A DNA stretch of 64,000 bases from Echinicola soli (GTDB lineage Bacteria; Bacteroidota; Bacteroidia; Cytophagales; Cyclobacteriaceae): positions 129,501 to 193,500 of the forward strand of contig NZ_CP041253.1 in the NCBI RefSeq assembly GCF_006575665.1, given 5' to 3'. Position 1 is the stretch's first letter, and every line of letters begins with the position of its first letter. Of this stretch, positions 36,652-47,800 are shown piece by piece. The position numbers were made by a program, and so were the translations under genes. A model generated the notes under the pieces. The model was not told the DNA's origin. It worked only from the letters and a program-made list of their open reading frames with translations, and made no database searches.

Positions 36652-37143
36652 ATGTCAAAATTCCACCATTATCAGACACTAATCACATGGACCGGAAATA
36701 CCGGTATGGGGACAAGGGGATACCTTGCCTACCAAAGAAACTTTGATGTCGTCACAGAGGGCAGGCCTGTTGTTTACGGAAGTGCAGACCCCCATTTTCG
36801 CGGAGATAAGTCCCGCCATAACCCGGAAGAACTATTTTTGGCCAGCATCGCTTCCTGTCACATGCTTTGGTACCTTCACCTGTGTGCTGAAGCCGGAGTG
36901 AGTATTGTCTCATACGAGGACCATGCTGAGGGGATCATGCAGGAAAATAAAAATGGCTCGGGGCAGTTTAGCGAAGTGGTATTATACCCTGTGGTAACCG
37001 TGGAAGCTGAGTCCATGAAAACCAAGGCCATGCAGCTTCACGAAGAGGCTAACAAATATTGTTTTATCGCCAACAGCTGTAACTTCAAAATTCGCCATAA
37101 ACCGGTGGTAAGGATCGCCTCCAAAAAGCAAAGTTATAGCTGA
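36652..37143 (+). CDS. OsmC-family protein
   Basis: A 163-residue protein of the OsmC/Ohr family of thiol peroxidases. The two conserved Cys occur as 'ASIASCHMLWYLHLC' and 'FIANSCNFKIRHKP', and 'HNPEELFLASIASC' is typical. The sequence is closer to the general OsmC branch than to Ohr. It probably removes organic hydroperoxides. It is a single gene behind a strong inverted repeat. Confidence 0.9.
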   Translation: MSKFHHYQTLITWTGNTGMGTRGYLAYQRNFDVVTEGRPVVYGSADPHFRGDKSRHNPEELFLASIASCHMLWYLHLCAEAGVSIVSYEDHAEGIMQENKNGSGQFSEVVLYPVVTVEAESMKTKAMQLHEEANKYCFIANSCNFKIRHKPVVRIASKKQSYS

Positions 37144-37256
37144 CCTTGGGAATCTAATCTCCATAGTGGAAATGGGGCTTACCAGATCAATTATTCATTA
37201 GCCCTTTTGTGTCACTTATCGTATAATAACATAAGGAAGAGCAAGGATCAGAGTCA

Positions 37257-38327
37257 TCAAATAAAGTCCTCTCCTTTGTTCTTGGCATCAGCCACAAATT
37301 CCTTGAATTTCTTTTCAGCATCCAGCTTACAGATCAAAAGTACATTTTCGGATTCATTGATCAGGTAGTTATCCAATCCATGGACAACGACAAGCTTCTG
37401 GGGAGAAACTTTGATATAGCTGTTGGACGTATCATAGAGCATTGCATTAGCATCCACGACGTTATTGTTTTTATCTTTGGGTTTCAGTTGGTGGATACTC
37501 AACCAAGAACCAAGATCAGACCATCCAAAATCGCCCAATATCAGGTAAACATCATCTGATTTTTCCATAATACCAATATCTATGGTGACATTTTTCACCA
37601 GAGAATAAGCGCGTTTCACGAACGCCTTTTCCTCAGGAGTGGAATAAAAATCAGCTCCTTCTTCAAACACCTCAGCCATTTCAGGCATCTGTTCTTCAAA
37701 TGCCTTAATGATAGACCTGTTTTTCCAAACGAACACACCACTGTTCCATACGAAATCCCCACTTTCCAGAAAGGTTTTTGCCAGTTCCGCATCGGGTTTT
37801 TCGGTAAAGGTCTTCACCTTCTTGACTTCTTCCTGGCTATCGATGTATTGGATGTAGCCATAGCCTGTATCCGGTCTATTGGGCTTGATGCCAATAGTAA
37901 TCAAGTGGCTGTCCTTTTCAGCTTCACTTAAGGCCAGTGCAATGGTTTCCTGAAAAGTCACTTCGTGCAAGATCAGGTGATCAGACGGCGTCACGATTAC
38001 CCTTGCACCCGGATCTTTCTTCTGAATCACGTAGCTGGCATAAGCAATGCACGTGGCTGTATTCCTTCGTAGCGGCTCTCTTAAAATCTGGGCATCATCT
38101 AAGTCAGGAAGCTGTTCTTTGACAATGTGCGCATAGATATGGTTGGTCACCACAATAAACCTGTCAGGGCTGGATAGTTTCACAAATCGGTCGTAGGTGT
38201 TTTGGAGCAAACTCCTCCCTGTACCCAATAGATCTAAAAACTGTTTTGGAAGGTTGTTTCTGCTATGCGGCCAAAATTTAGTACCAACTCCCCCGGCAAG
38301 AACAACAATATATGGTGTATTTCGCAT
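37257..38327 (-). CDS. manC: Mannose-1-phosphate guanylyltransferase
   Basis: A 356-residue nucleotidyltransferase that makes GDP-mannose. It begins 'VVLAGGVGTKFWPHSRNNLPKQFLDLLG' (pyrophosphorylase signature), with 'VTPSDHLIL', 'GYGYIQYI', 'FTEKPDAELAKTFLESGDFVWNSGVFVWK' and 'DFGWSDLGSWLSI'. The phosphomannose-isomerase domain of the two-domain enzymes is missing, as usual in Bacteroidota. It lies 8 bp after the KdsD-like gene, which suggests a shared role in surface-polysaccharide precursors. Confidence 0.93.
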   Translation of the reverse strand: MRNTPYIVVLAGGVGTKFWPHSRNNLPKQFLDLLGTGRSLLQNTYDRFVKLSSPDRFIVVTNHIYAHIVKEQLPDLDDAQILREPLRRNTATCIAYASYVIQKKDPGARVIVTPSDHLILHEVTFQETIALALSEAEKDSHLITIGIKPNRPDTGYGYIQYIDSQEEVKKVKTFTEKPDAELAKTFLESGDFVWNSGVFVWKNRSIIKAFEEQMPEMAEVFEEGADFYSTPEEKAFVKRAYSLVKNVTIDIGIMEKSDDVYLILGDFGWSDLGSWLSIHQLKPKDKNNNVVDANAMLYDTSNSYIKVSPQKLVVVHGLDNYLINESENVLLICKLDAEKKFKEFVADAKNKGEDFI

Positions 38328-38335
38328 GATCTTTA

Positions 38336-39304
38336 TTAAACAATCCCCTCTTTCATTAAATCGTGGATATGAATGAATCCAAACACTTCACCATCCTCTT
38401 CCACCACCAACTGTGTAATATTACACTCCCTCATTCTATTCAACGCCCTCACGGCGTATTCCTTGCGAGCAATGGTCTTTGGTTTTTTGGTCATAATATC
38501 TTTAGCTGTCACCTCGGATAAATCTCGGTGTTTTTCGAGCATTCTTCTGAGGTCTCCATCGGTAACGATTCCTATTAACTTCTTATGGGCATTTAGCACT
38601 GCGGTGGCCCCAAGGCGCTTTCCACTGATTTCCAGGATTACTTCGGTGAGGACTGCCTCGGCATCCACCACAGGAACAGCATCCTTTACCATCAGGTCAT
38701 CCACCGTGAGATAAAGTTGCTTGCCTAAAGATCCGCCGGGATGGTAGCGGGCAAAATCATCGCTACTAAAGCCCCGGGCTTCCAAAAGACAAACAGCAAG
38801 GGCATCACCCATCGCCATATGCGCCGTGGTACTTGTGGTAGGAGCCAAATTTAACGGACAAGCCTCCGCGGCAATGGTCGCATTCAGCACAAAATCAGCA
38901 TGTTCTGCCAAGTAGCTTTCGGTGTTACTAACCAGGGCCACTAGCTTCGACCCCATCCTCTTGAGCATCGGCACCAGTACTTTCACCTCTGGAGTATTTC
39001 CACTCTTGGAGATACAAAGTACAAAATCTTCCTTTTGGATCATACCTAAATCACCATGAATAGCATCGGCGGCATGCATAAAAAGTGCTGGAGTACCGGT
39101 GGAATTTAAGGTGGCCACGATTTTGGTGGCAACAATGGCACTTTTGCCCACCCCGGTAATCACCACACGCCCTTTGGAATGGAGAATCCCTTCCACGCAT
39201 GCTTCGAAGTCACCATCAATATTCGGAATCAAATTTCGGAGTGCTTCTGCCTCTGTTTGGAGAACTTTAATGGCGCTGTTTCTAATATTTTTTATTATAT
39301 TCAA
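38336..39304 (-). CDS. kdsD: Arabinose-5-phosphate isomerase (KpsF/GutQ/KdsD family)
   Basis: A 322-residue enzyme with an N-terminal SIS domain ('VITGVGKSAIVATKIVATLNSTG', 'HAADAIHGDLGMI', 'CISKSGNTPEVKVL') and two C-terminal CBS domains ('GIVTDGDLRRMLEKH', 'GFIHIHDLMKEGIV'). It converts ribulose-5-phosphate to arabinose-5-phosphate for Kdo. The start codon is TTG at 39304; no in-frame ATG lies upstream before a stop. A -7 box sits about 30 bp upstream. First gene of the kdsD-manC operon, divergent from recQ. Confidence 0.92.
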   Translation of the reverse strand: MNIIKNIRNSAIKVLQTEAEALRNLIPNIDGDFEACVEGILHSKGRVVITGVGKSAIVATKIVATLNSTGTPALFMHAADAIHGDLGMIQKEDFVLCISKSGNTPEVKVLVPMLKRMGSKLVALVSNTESYLAEHADFVLNATIAAEACPLNLAPTTSTTAHMAMGDALAVCLLEARGFSSDDFARYHPGGSLGKQLYLTVDDLMVKDAVPVVDAEAVLTEVILEISGKRLGATAVLNAHKKLIGIVTDGDLRRMLEKHRDLSEVTAKDIMTKKPKTIARKEYAVRALNRMRECNITQLVVEEDGEVFGFIHIHDLMKEGIV

Positions 39305-39333
39305 TTTTACCGAGGTTATTAATTAAATTTGTA

Positions 39334-39341
39334 CAAAGGTA
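39334..39341 (-). promoter_or_regulatory. Candidate -7 box of kdsD-manC
   Basis: Minus-strand TACCTTTG fits TAnnTTTG and lies 30 bp upstream of the TTG start of kdsD. The -33 region is weak. Confidence 0.4.
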
Positions 39342-39404
39342 AAATTATTTGCGGTAAAAATTTAATGAAACGCTATCGGCCCATCATTAAAAATAGATAA
39401 TGGA

Positions 39405-41582
39405 GTGGACATAAAAATTAAAGAGAACCTCAAGAAGATTTTTGGCTTCAATCAGTTTAGAGGAAATCAGGAAGCTATTGTTGACAACATATTACAGGGC
39501 AACAATACGTTTGTGATCATGCCGACAGGAGCCGGAAAATCCTTATGCTATCAACTTCCAGCTGTCACCAAAGAAGGTGCGGCTATCGTCATATCTCCTT
39601 TGATCGCCTTGATGAAAAACCAAGTAGATCAACTGAACGCTTTTGGCATTAACGCCCATTTCCTGAATTCGACACTCAGCAAGACGGAAACCAACAGGGT
39701 CAAAAAAGAAGTCCTTTCAGGCGCGACAAAACTGCTTTATGTAGCACCAGAGTCCCTTACCAAGGAGGAGAATGTAACGTTCCTAAAGTCTGCCCAACTC
39801 AGTTTTGTCGCCATCGATGAGGCCCACTGTATTTCAGAGTGGGGCCATGATTTCAGGCCTGAATACCGAAAGATCAAAAGTATTATCGGGCAAATCGGCG
39901 ACTCACTTCCTATCATCGCGCTCACTGCAACGGCCACCCCAAAAGTTCAACAGGACATTCAGCGAAACCTCAACATGGAGGAAGCCGATCTGTTTAAGTC
40001 TTCCTTTAACAGGACCAACCTTTTCTATGAGGTAAAGCCAAAAGCAAAATCAGATACCAAAAAGCACCTCATCAAGTATGTCAAATCCCAGAAAGGCAAA
40101 TCGGGGATCATATATTGCCTGAGCAGAAAAAAGGTGGAAGAAATCGCCGGGCTCCTCAAGGTCAATGGCATCAATGCCGCTCCCTACCATGCTGGCCTTG
40201 AATCCGCCATGCGGATAAAGAACCAAGATGACTTTCTTAATGAAGAAGTGGATGTGGTCGTGGCCACGATTGCTTTTGGGATGGGAATTGATAAACCCGA
40301 CGTCCGCTATGTCATCCACTATGACGTCCCCAAGTCACTGGAAGGCTACTACCAAGAAACCGGAAGAGCAGGACGTGATGGGCTGGATGGGCATTGCCTG
40401 ATGTTCTACAAATACGAAGACATTGTCAAACTCGAAAAGTTCAATAAAGACAAACCTGTCAATGAGCGTGAGAATGCCAAAGTACTGCTTCAAGAGATGG
40501 CCGCTTACGCAGAAAGCTCTGTATGCCGCAGGAGAGTCCTGCTGCATTATTTTGGGGAAAGCCTGAATGAAGACTGTGGTTTTTGTGACAACTGTAAGAA
40601 AAAAAGAGACTCTTTCGACGCGAAGGAAGATATCCTGACCGCCATAGAAGCGGTGAAGGAAACCCACCAGCGATTCAGCCTGGACCACATCGTAAATGTC
40701 ATCCGTGGTGAACAGAATGAATACATGGAGAGCTACAACCACGATGGGCTTTCTGTATTTGGCAAAGGTCAGGAAGACAGCGAAAGATACTGGAGGTCTG
40801 TCATAAGGCAAACCATGATTCATGGGCTGTTGGAAAAAGACATCGAAAACTATGGTGTCATCAAGCTATCCAAAGCCAGCGAGGACTTCCTGAAAAGCCC
40901 TCACGAGATCACCTTCACTAAAGATCATGATTTTGAAGAAATGATCGAAAACGATGAGGCTGAGGAAATCGCCAATACCAATAAAGCTTATGATGAAAAG
41001 CTCTTTGAACTGCTAAAGGTAGAGCGAAAAAAAGTAGCCAAAAGCAAAGGCCTGCCCCCTTACGTCATTTTCCAAGACCCGTCTTTGGAAGAAATGGCGA
41101 CCGTTTACCCTACTTCCAAAGAAGAACTTGCCCAAATAAATGGGGTAGGTATGGGAAAAGTCACTAAATTTGGAGCTTCATTTCTCAAGTTAATTACCAA
41201 TTATGTTGAGGAAAATGACATTATTACGGCTTCGGACGTTGTCGTCAAGACCGCCGGTACACGCTCCAAAGTAAAGATATCAATCATCCAGCAGGTAGAC
41301 CGCAAGATTGATCTGGATGAAATCGCCAGTAACCTGAACATAGAAATGTCAGAATTACTGCAGGAAATCGAACAGATTATCTATAGTGGCACCAAATTAA
41401 ATATCAATTACTATATCCATAACATTATGGATGAAGAGCGGGAAGACACCTTACATGATTACTTCATGACCGCCGAAACAGACAACATCAGAGAAGCACT
41501 TCAAGAACTTGAGGATGAAGACTTTGGAGAAGAAGAAATCCGGGTCTACAGAATTAAGTTTATTTCTGATCATGCCAATTAA
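39405..41582 (+). CDS. recQ: ATP-dependent DNA helicase RecQ
   Basis: A 725-residue 3'-5' helicase. Walker A is 'MPTGAGKSLCYQLP', the DEAH box is 'VAIDEAHCISEWGHDFRPEY', 'GIIYCLSRKKVEEIA' and 'GFGMGIDKPDVR'-like motifs follow ('AFGMGIDKPDVRYVIHYD'), the zinc site is 'CRRRVLLHYFGE...CGFCDNC', then RQC and one HRDC domain near residues 530-605. About 110 further C-terminal residues form an extra helical domain common in Bacteroidota RecQ. The start codon is GTG. purD follows after 17 bp. Confidence 0.95.
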   Translation: MDIKIKENLKKIFGFNQFRGNQEAIVDNILQGNNTFVIMPTGAGKSLCYQLPAVTKEGAAIVISPLIALMKNQVDQLNAFGINAHFLNSTLSKTETNRVKKEVLSGATKLLYVAPESLTKEENVTFLKSAQLSFVAIDEAHCISEWGHDFRPEYRKIKSIIGQIGDSLPIIALTATATPKVQQDIQRNLNMEEADLFKSSFNRTNLFYEVKPKAKSDTKKHLIKYVKSQKGKSGIIYCLSRKKVEEIAGLLKVNGINAAPYHAGLESAMRIKNQDDFLNEEVDVVVATIAFGMGIDKPDVRYVIHYDVPKSLEGYYQETGRAGRDGLDGHCLMFYKYEDIVKLEKFNKDKPVNERENAKVLLQEMAAYAESSVCRRRVLLHYFGESLNEDCGFCDNCKKKRDSFDAKEDILTAIEAVKETHQRFSLDHIVNVIRGEQNEYMESYNHDGLSVFGKGQEDSERYWRSVIRQTMIHGLLEKDIENYGVIKLSKASEDFLKSPHEITFTKDHDFEEMIENDEAEEIANTNKAYDEKLFELLKVERKKVAKSKGLPPYVIFQDPSLEEMATVYPTSKEELAQINGVGMGKVTKFGASFLKLITNYVEENDIITASDVVVKTAGTRSKVKISIIQQVDRKIDLDEIASNLNIEMSELLQEIEQIIYSGTKLNINYYIHNIMDEEREDTLHDYFMTAETDNIREALQELEDEDFGEEEIRVYRIKFISDHAN

Positions 41583-41599
41583 AATTTAGATTTAAATAA

Positions 41600-42892
41600 A
41601 TGAACATACTGTTATTAGGAAGCGGAGGAAGAGAACATGCCTTCGCCTATAAAATTGCCAATAGCCCAAAATGCGACCGTCTATATGTAGCCCCAGGAAA
41701 TGCTGGCACTGCCGGCATCGCTACCAATGTATCCATTGGAATCACGGATTTTGGCGCCATGAAGGAATTTGTCCTTGCCAATTCGATTGACTTGGTGGTG
41801 GTAGGCCCCGAAGAACCCTTGGTCAAGGGTGTGGCAGATTATTTTGCTTCCCAAGAAGAGACGAAAGCATTGCCTGTGGTAGGGCCAAAACAAAAAGGAG
41901 CCACCTTGGAAGGAAGCAAGGATTTTTCTAAACAGTTTATGCAGCGCCACCAAGTGCCCACCGCTGCTTCAGCGACCTTTACCATAGATACTATCGACGA
42001 AGGATTGGCGTTTATCAAAAAACAGCAGCTCCCAGTGGTGCTCAAAGCCGACGGGCTTGCGGCAGGGAAAGGTGTGCTGATCTGCGAAACCTTAGAAGAT
42101 GCTGAAAGTTCATTTAAGGAGATGCTGCTGGAAAGCAAATTTGGTGCAGCCTCCGAAAAAGTGGTCATTGAGGAGTTTTTATCAGGCATTGAGCTCTCTG
42201 TATTCGTGGCGACAGACGGTAAAAGCTATAAAATCCTCCCTGAAGCGAAAGATTATAAACGCATCGGTGAAAAAGACACAGGCCTCAATACAGGTGGTAT
42301 GGGAGCAGTCAGTCCGGTGCCTTTTGCAAAAGGTGAGTTCTTAAGAAAAGTCGAAGAAAAAGTGGTCAAACCGACCATTGAAGGCCTTGAAAAAGACCAA
42401 ATAGATTATAAGGGATTCATTTTCATCGGTTTGATGAATGACAATGGAGAACCTTATGTGATCGAGTATAACGTGCGTATGGGAGACCCTGAAACCCAAG
42501 CAGTACTTCCTCGTATCAAGAGTGATTTTGTGGACTTGCTCTATGCCATGGGTACAGGCACCCTGAAAGATTATGAATTAACACTGGAAGACTTTACGGC
42601 CACGACTATTGTAATGGTAGCGGGTGGATACCCAGGTGCCTATCCAAAAGGTGATGTGATCAGTGGACTTGATAATGAAAATGGCAACAGTATCACATTC
42701 CACGCAGGCACCTCCACAACCCCCCAAGGAGATGTGGTCACCAATGGCGGCCGTGTATTGGGAATCACAGGCAAAGGAAACAGCATAGAAGAAGCGCTGT
42801 CCAATGCCTATTCCAGGGTACATGAAATATCCTGGAAAGATGTCTATTTCCGAAATGATATCGGTCAAGACATCCTAAATTATGGTAAATAA
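41600..42892 (+). CDS. purD: Phosphoribosylamine-glycine ligase
   Basis: A 430-residue ATP-grasp enzyme of purine synthesis (phosphoribosylamine plus glycine to GAR). The N-domain 'ILLLGSGGREHAFAYKIANS', the 'VGPEEPLVKGVADYF' block, 'LKADGLAAGKGVLIC' and the signature 'YVIEYNVRMGDPETQAVLP' are all present and the length is normal. It lies 17 bp downstream of recQ and is probably cotranscribed with it. Confidence 0.96.
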   Translation: MNILLLGSGGREHAFAYKIANSPKCDRLYVAPGNAGTAGIATNVSIGITDFGAMKEFVLANSIDLVVVGPEEPLVKGVADYFASQEETKALPVVGPKQKGATLEGSKDFSKQFMQRHQVPTAASATFTIDTIDEGLAFIKKQQLPVVLKADGLAAGKGVLICETLEDAESSFKEMLLESKFGAASEKVVIEEFLSGIELSVFVATDGKSYKILPEAKDYKRIGEKDTGLNTGGMGAVSPVPFAKGEFLRKVEEKVVKPTIEGLEKDQIDYKGFIFIGLMNDNGEPYVIEYNVRMGDPETQAVLPRIKSDFVDLLYAMGTGTLKDYELTLEDFTATTIVMVAGGYPGAYPKGDVISGLDNENGNSITFHAGTSTTPQGDVVTNGGRVLGITGKGNSIEEALSNAYSRVHEISWKDVYFRNDIGQDILNYGK

Positions 42893-42911
42893 AACCATAA
42901 TTTATTCACGA

Positions 42912-42934
42912 GGAACATGCACTGAGCATGTTCC
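42912..42934 (+). other. Hairpin between purD and ricT
   Basis: GGAACATGC (42912-42920) pairs perfectly with GCATGTTCC (42926-42934) around a 5-nt loop. It has no T run after it and is 19 bp before the next start codon, so it may be a processing or attenuation signal rather than a full terminator. Confidence 0.5.
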
Positions 42935-42952
42935 CTAAATAATATATGTGTT

Positions 42953-44350
42953 ATGGCAGGATGTAGTAGCTGCTCTACCACCGCTGGAAGCGGAGGGTGC
43001 CAAAATAATGGCACTTGTGGTACGAGCGATTGTAATAAAATGAATTCCTTCGATTGGCTGTCCCATATGGGCATTCCAAACGTGGATAATTTTGACATAG
43101 TAGAAGTCAAGTTTAAAGGCGGACGAAAAGATTATTTCAGAAACGTAAACCACCTTCAACTCACCACTGGTGATCCGGTGGTAGTGGATGTGCCCAGTGG
43201 CCACCATATCGGCTATGTCTCCCTCCAAGGGGAGCTGGTCAGGCTTCAAATGCAAAAACGAAAGATCAAAAATGATGACAACATCACCAAGATCTATCGT
43301 GTCGCCTCACCAAAAGACCTTGAAAAGTGGGAAGAAGCCAAAAACAGGGAAGTACCGACCCTATATAGGACCAAGCAAATCATCGACGAAATAAAGCTGG
43401 AAATGAAATTGTCCGATATAGAATATCAGGCGGACAATTCGAAAGCCACCTTTTACTATTCTGCCGATGAGCGGGTAGACTTCAGGGAACTGATCAAAAT
43501 ACTGGCTTCTGAATTCAAAATCCGTGTGGAAATGCGACAAATCAGCCTTAGGCAAGAAGCAGGTAGATTGGGAGGAGTTGGTGTATGTGGCCGTGAATTA
43601 TGCTGCTCTACCTGGATCCATGATTTCAAAAGTGTCAGCACTTCTGCCGCACGGTACCAGAATCTTTCCTTAAACCCCACCAAGCTTTCCGGACAATGTG
43701 GAAGGCTGAAGTGTTGCCTCAATTATGAGCTGGATACATACATGACCGCTTTGGAAGATATTCCAAACATCGAAAAGCCCTTGGTGACAGAAGCCGGCCA
43801 TGCAAAACTCCAGAAGACAGACATCTTCAGGAAGCTAATGTGGTTTAGTTATAACAATGAAAACAACTGGCATTCGATTGATTGCGGCAGGGTAAAAGAG
43901 ATCATCGAGATGAATAAGGAAGGGGAAAAACCTTTCAGTCTTGAGTTCAACGATGTCATGGACCTTGATGAAGATAAGAGCAACTCCAATATCGATTTGG
44001 AAATGCTGGACAAAAAATTCAGTAAGAACAATAAGAAGAAGAAAAAACGAAAGCCCAGGCCAAAACAATCAGCTAACAAACCGGCCGGAGCCAAAGCCGA
44101 CACGCAAACTTCTCCGCCAAACAAGGACAATAAAGACAAGCAACAATCTCACCGCAAACCTTCCAACCGAAGAAAAGGCGGTGAACAAAGAAAGGGACCA
44201 TCCCCTCAAAAACAGCAGCCTGCAGGTGACCAGAAAAACCCTCAAACTGCTCAAGGTGCAAAACCAAAAGGCAACAAGCGCAGGAACAATCGTAAAAAGG
44301 GAGGAGGAAGACCCTCCAATAATAAAGGCAATCAGCAAAATGAACAATAG
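42953..44350 (+). CDS. ricT: PSP1-domain protein, RicT family, with basic tail
   Basis: A 465-residue protein whose PSP1 core spans roughly residues 30-300, with 'RQEAGRLGGVGVCGRELCCSTWIHDF' and 'SGQCGRLKCCLNYE', the Cys pairs that bind an iron-sulfur cluster in RicT. The first 25 residues hold a further Cys-rich stretch ('CSSCSTTAGSGGCQNNGTC'). The last ~120 residues are Lys/Pro/Asn/Gln-rich and probably disordered. In Bacillus RicT acts in mRNA processing with RicA and RicF; a similar role here is inferred. gldH overlaps its 3' end. Confidence 0.9.
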   Translation: MAGCSSCSTTAGSGGCQNNGTCGTSDCNKMNSFDWLSHMGIPNVDNFDIVEVKFKGGRKDYFRNVNHLQLTTGDPVVVDVPSGHHIGYVSLQGELVRLQMQKRKIKNDDNITKIYRVASPKDLEKWEEAKNREVPTLYRTKQIIDEIKLEMKLSDIEYQADNSKATFYYSADERVDFRELIKILASEFKIRVEMRQISLRQEAGRLGGVGVCGRELCCSTWIHDFKSVSTSAARYQNLSLNPTKLSGQCGRLKCCLNYELDTYMTALEDIPNIEKPLVTEAGHAKLQKTDIFRKLMWFSYNNENNWHSIDCGRVKEIIEMNKEGEKPFSLEFNDVMDLDEDKSNSNIDLEMLDKKFSKNNKKKKKRKPRPKQSANKPAGAKADTQTSPPNKDNKDKQQSHRKPSNRRKGGEQRKGPSPQKQQPAGDQKNPQTAQGAKPKGNKRRNNRKKGGGRPSNNKGNQQNEQ

Positions 44351-44828
44351 ATCGATGGTCAAAAAGCTTTATGGGACTTTGCTGATATCATCCCTTCTGC
44401 TTTCCTGTAACAACGACCGGGTATATGAAGAATACCATGGCTTGGAAAATCTATCTTGGCCTATCGCTGATACCGTTACGTTTGACATTGAGACGAAATA
44501 TGATCATGATGACGTAATTTCTACGCTTCGTGTCAAGTACAATAAGGATTATGATTATTACAACCTTTATGTACGGTATTTGGTCAGGGACAGCCTTGGA
44601 CAAATCAGGAATAACGAATTGTTAAACCTTAATTTATTTGATCCCAAAACCGGAAAGCCCTTAGGTAGTGGTTATGGCAACAGCTTTACCCAAATGGACA
44701 CCTTGCCGTTAAGCAAAGTGAAAGATGGCGAAAAAATAACGATACAATTTGTCCAATACATGCGAAGCAATGACTTGGACGGCATAGAAGCCGTGGGAAT
44801 CAAACTTAAAAGAGGAGTGGATGATTGA
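44340..44828 (+). CDS. gldH: Gliding motility lipoprotein GldH
   Basis: A 162-residue lipoprotein with lipobox 'LLLSC' followed by 'NNDRVYEEYHGLENLSWPIADTV', typical of GldH. GldH is needed for gliding motility in Flavobacterium; the linkage ricT-gldH is often conserved in Bacteroidota. ATG 44340 overlaps the ricT stop by 11 bp; ATG 44355 is five codons later and also gives a good signal peptide. The gene is convergent with the helicase gene, whose stop lies 1 bp away. Confidence 0.88.
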   Translation: MNNRSMVKKLYGTLLISSLLLSCNNDRVYEEYHGLENLSWPIADTVTFDIETKYDHDDVISTLRVKYNKDYDYYNLYVRYLVRDSLGQIRNNELLNLNLFDPKTGKPLGSGYGNSFTQMDTLPLSKVKDGEKITIQFVQYMRSNDLDGIEAVGIKLKRGVDD

Positions 44829-44829
44829 T

Positions 44830-47800
44830 TCACTCCTTCTTTAAGTTTTCATGGATCTTTGTCTGTAACAGATCCTCACGATCCATCCAATACTGCCGGC
44901 TAAACACCTGAGTGATATGCCAGCCTTTTTCCTTTAATATCCTTGGATGATACACAAAAGCCTCTTTTGCTGTTTTGGCTGTAAATAGCCGGTTGTCATC
45001 TGTTAGAATAGCTCCCACATACTTACCGCTTTCAAGCAGTTCCAAATCCATATTCCTTGAGATTGTGCTGTTTCTAACAGTGTGTCCGCCATAGGTGCCT
45101 TCCAGCTTATTCTTTAGGTACCAGGAGACCTCGAACCCTCCCGAGGTCTGCTCTTGGACACCCACTTTTCTCCCTTTGGAAACCTCCTCGGCGTAGTGCA
45201 GGTAATCCCTTAGCATTCTGATGCCAGGATTGTAAATTTGCTTTGTCCTGAAATCATCTGCCGAGATACTCGTAATCACATAGACCCTTTCCCTAGCCCG
45301 TGTAACCGCTACATTTAGCCGATTCACACCCCCATCCTTAGATAGAGAACCGAAATTAGCGATAAACTTCCCGGCCTTATTTCGAGCATAGCCAATCGAA
45401 AAAAGCACCACGTCAAACTCATCTCCCTGGACATTCTCAATATTTTTGACCTTAATTTTCTTTCCGAACTTGCCCCTGAGGCCCTTCTCATTTGCGATCA
45501 GATCAACAATCAGCTCCATTTGGTAATAGTTAAAGGTAATCACACCAATCGACAGCCCAGAAGATTCCGCTACCAGCTCCTTCAATTCTTTAACCACCCT
45601 TTCTGCTTCGACCGTATTGGTTTGCTTGTCCCATGTGCCTTCCACCTTTATCCATTTATACGCGCACACTTCCTGATTTAGACTATCCATTTCAGGTAGC
45701 ATTGTTAGTTTATTGTCATAGAAATGTTCGTTGGAAAATGCTATCAATGGCAGTGACTTACTTCGATAATGCCCTTCTAAGGTATATTTCTTAAAATTAT
45801 GGGAAGCCAGTTCCAACAGGGATTCCACCTCCAAATCCATTCCTTCCTGGTCAGCTTCATCCATTCGGACCCTATATAAATCAAAAGGCTGTAACTGCTG
45901 ACTATCTCCGGCAATGACCACTTGCCTCCCTCTCAGCATGGCTGGAAGACCCCTTTCTGCATAGCACTGAGATGACTCGTCAAATACCACCAAGTCAAAT
46001 CGGCTCTCTATTGGAAAAAGTGCTGAGACAGTCTCTGGTGACGCCAACCAGCAAGGAACCAACCTGAAAATTTCTTCTTGAAACTTTTCAACCAGTTTTT
46101 TTATACTCCACAATCGCTTCTTCTTGGTAACCTGGTGCTGTAGTTCCCGGTAAGTAATCAGATTATTTAAACGATTATATTCAAGTTTTTTAAATGTATT
46201 TTCCCTAAGCCGCATCTCAGTAATAAACCTGCTGATTTTTAGCTTTTCGTCCACAGCTTCCGAAAACTCCTCCAAAATATCCTTCACCTTGAACAGACTC
46301 ATTTCCTGGAGTACCGGGTATTTAGCTTCGATATGCTCTATCCAGCTGAGCTTAAGCCCTGCTAGGAAAATCTGCTTGAGTTCTTCAAAGTCCTTATCTG
46401 GATAATCATCCAGTAGTTTATTGATCACTTCTATATCGATACTTCTCAGCTTCCGCTTTAGCCTGTCCATGGCCACTATCTCCGTAAAATTTTCCGTAAT
46501 AGTGTCCTGAATCTTATCAAGTTTATCTTCATCCGAAGTGGTCAATAAATGCTTTATCTGAATCGTGCTGAAATAATTTCTCCATCCAGAAGTCTTATGT
46601 TCAATCAGCTCATTGATCCCTATCAGCTCTTGTAAAATCCTTCTGAAATGATCAAAATCGGCATTGTCAAAAATCAAATACGGGGTAAGCACTCCTAGCT
46701 CCTCAAGGATAAACCGAGCTTTCACAGCTTCTATCAGGACATGAAACTCATGGTTAAAAGCGGGAAACCCAAAGGGCTTTTCCGGAAGATTGATCCAGGG
46801 CTTTCGGTCGAGAAGGGTATATTGATGGTTTATGTTTAGCCTATTTCCCAACATCTTGACCAGTACTTGTAATCCCTCCAGGTTCCTTTCCAGCTCATTA
46901 TGCTCTAAAAGCGACCATACCTCGCGATATTCTTTTCTATAAAAACGAAGCGTAAGTGATTTCCACCAAGAATCTTTCATTCCTATCACATGGAGTACTT
47001 TTTGATAGGTATCTTCTACGTTACCATCTTCAAGAGACCACTCGACACCTTCCGCTGCTAACAGGTTTTTGATGATATCCACCTTATTCTCCAGCCACAA
47101 AAGGTCCATATCAGCCTTTGGATATTTCATTAACCTCTTCAGAACCAAAAAAACATCTTTATTACTGATCAGTTTTTGTAATTCCTCAAGCCTGGCCTTC
47201 TGCTCAAAAGATTGGTATACCAAGGGAAATTCAAATGGCTGGTACAATAAGTCACCAAGAATCAACTCGGCGGTACTTTTCAGCTCTTTAATCTCCAGCA
47301 AGTTTTCCTTGAAACGATGGATAGCATTGGCCGTAAATTCAGCAAAATCCACGCGATGAAGCCAAAAGGAATCTGCCTGTCCGTACTTTGGATAATAATA
47401 CAGGTATTCCTTTAAATCCCGTAAAAACTCATCCAAAATACTCCAGTGATAATGCTTATAATATTGGGTCAGGTTTAGGTGCTGATCATCTAGCGAAGAG
47501 CTCAAATAAAGTTCCTTCACAGGGACACCACATTCCTCTGTATTGAAGAGCGCATGCCTGTATTCCTCCAAATACTCGCTATGATGATCAATTACACTTA
47601 CAATTTTACTAAAACTCCGCTCCAATTGGATGGCATCAAGGCTCCGGTTCAGTCCTTTGTAGATTTCAAGTGAGTTGATTTGATCAGCCAATTTCTTGAA
47701 CATCGCAGGTCTATCTGTCCTGAAATCATGGACCAGTGCCATAAAGGCACCGAACCCTTGCTCGACCAACCTATCATGGACCACATCCAAAGCGGCTCTT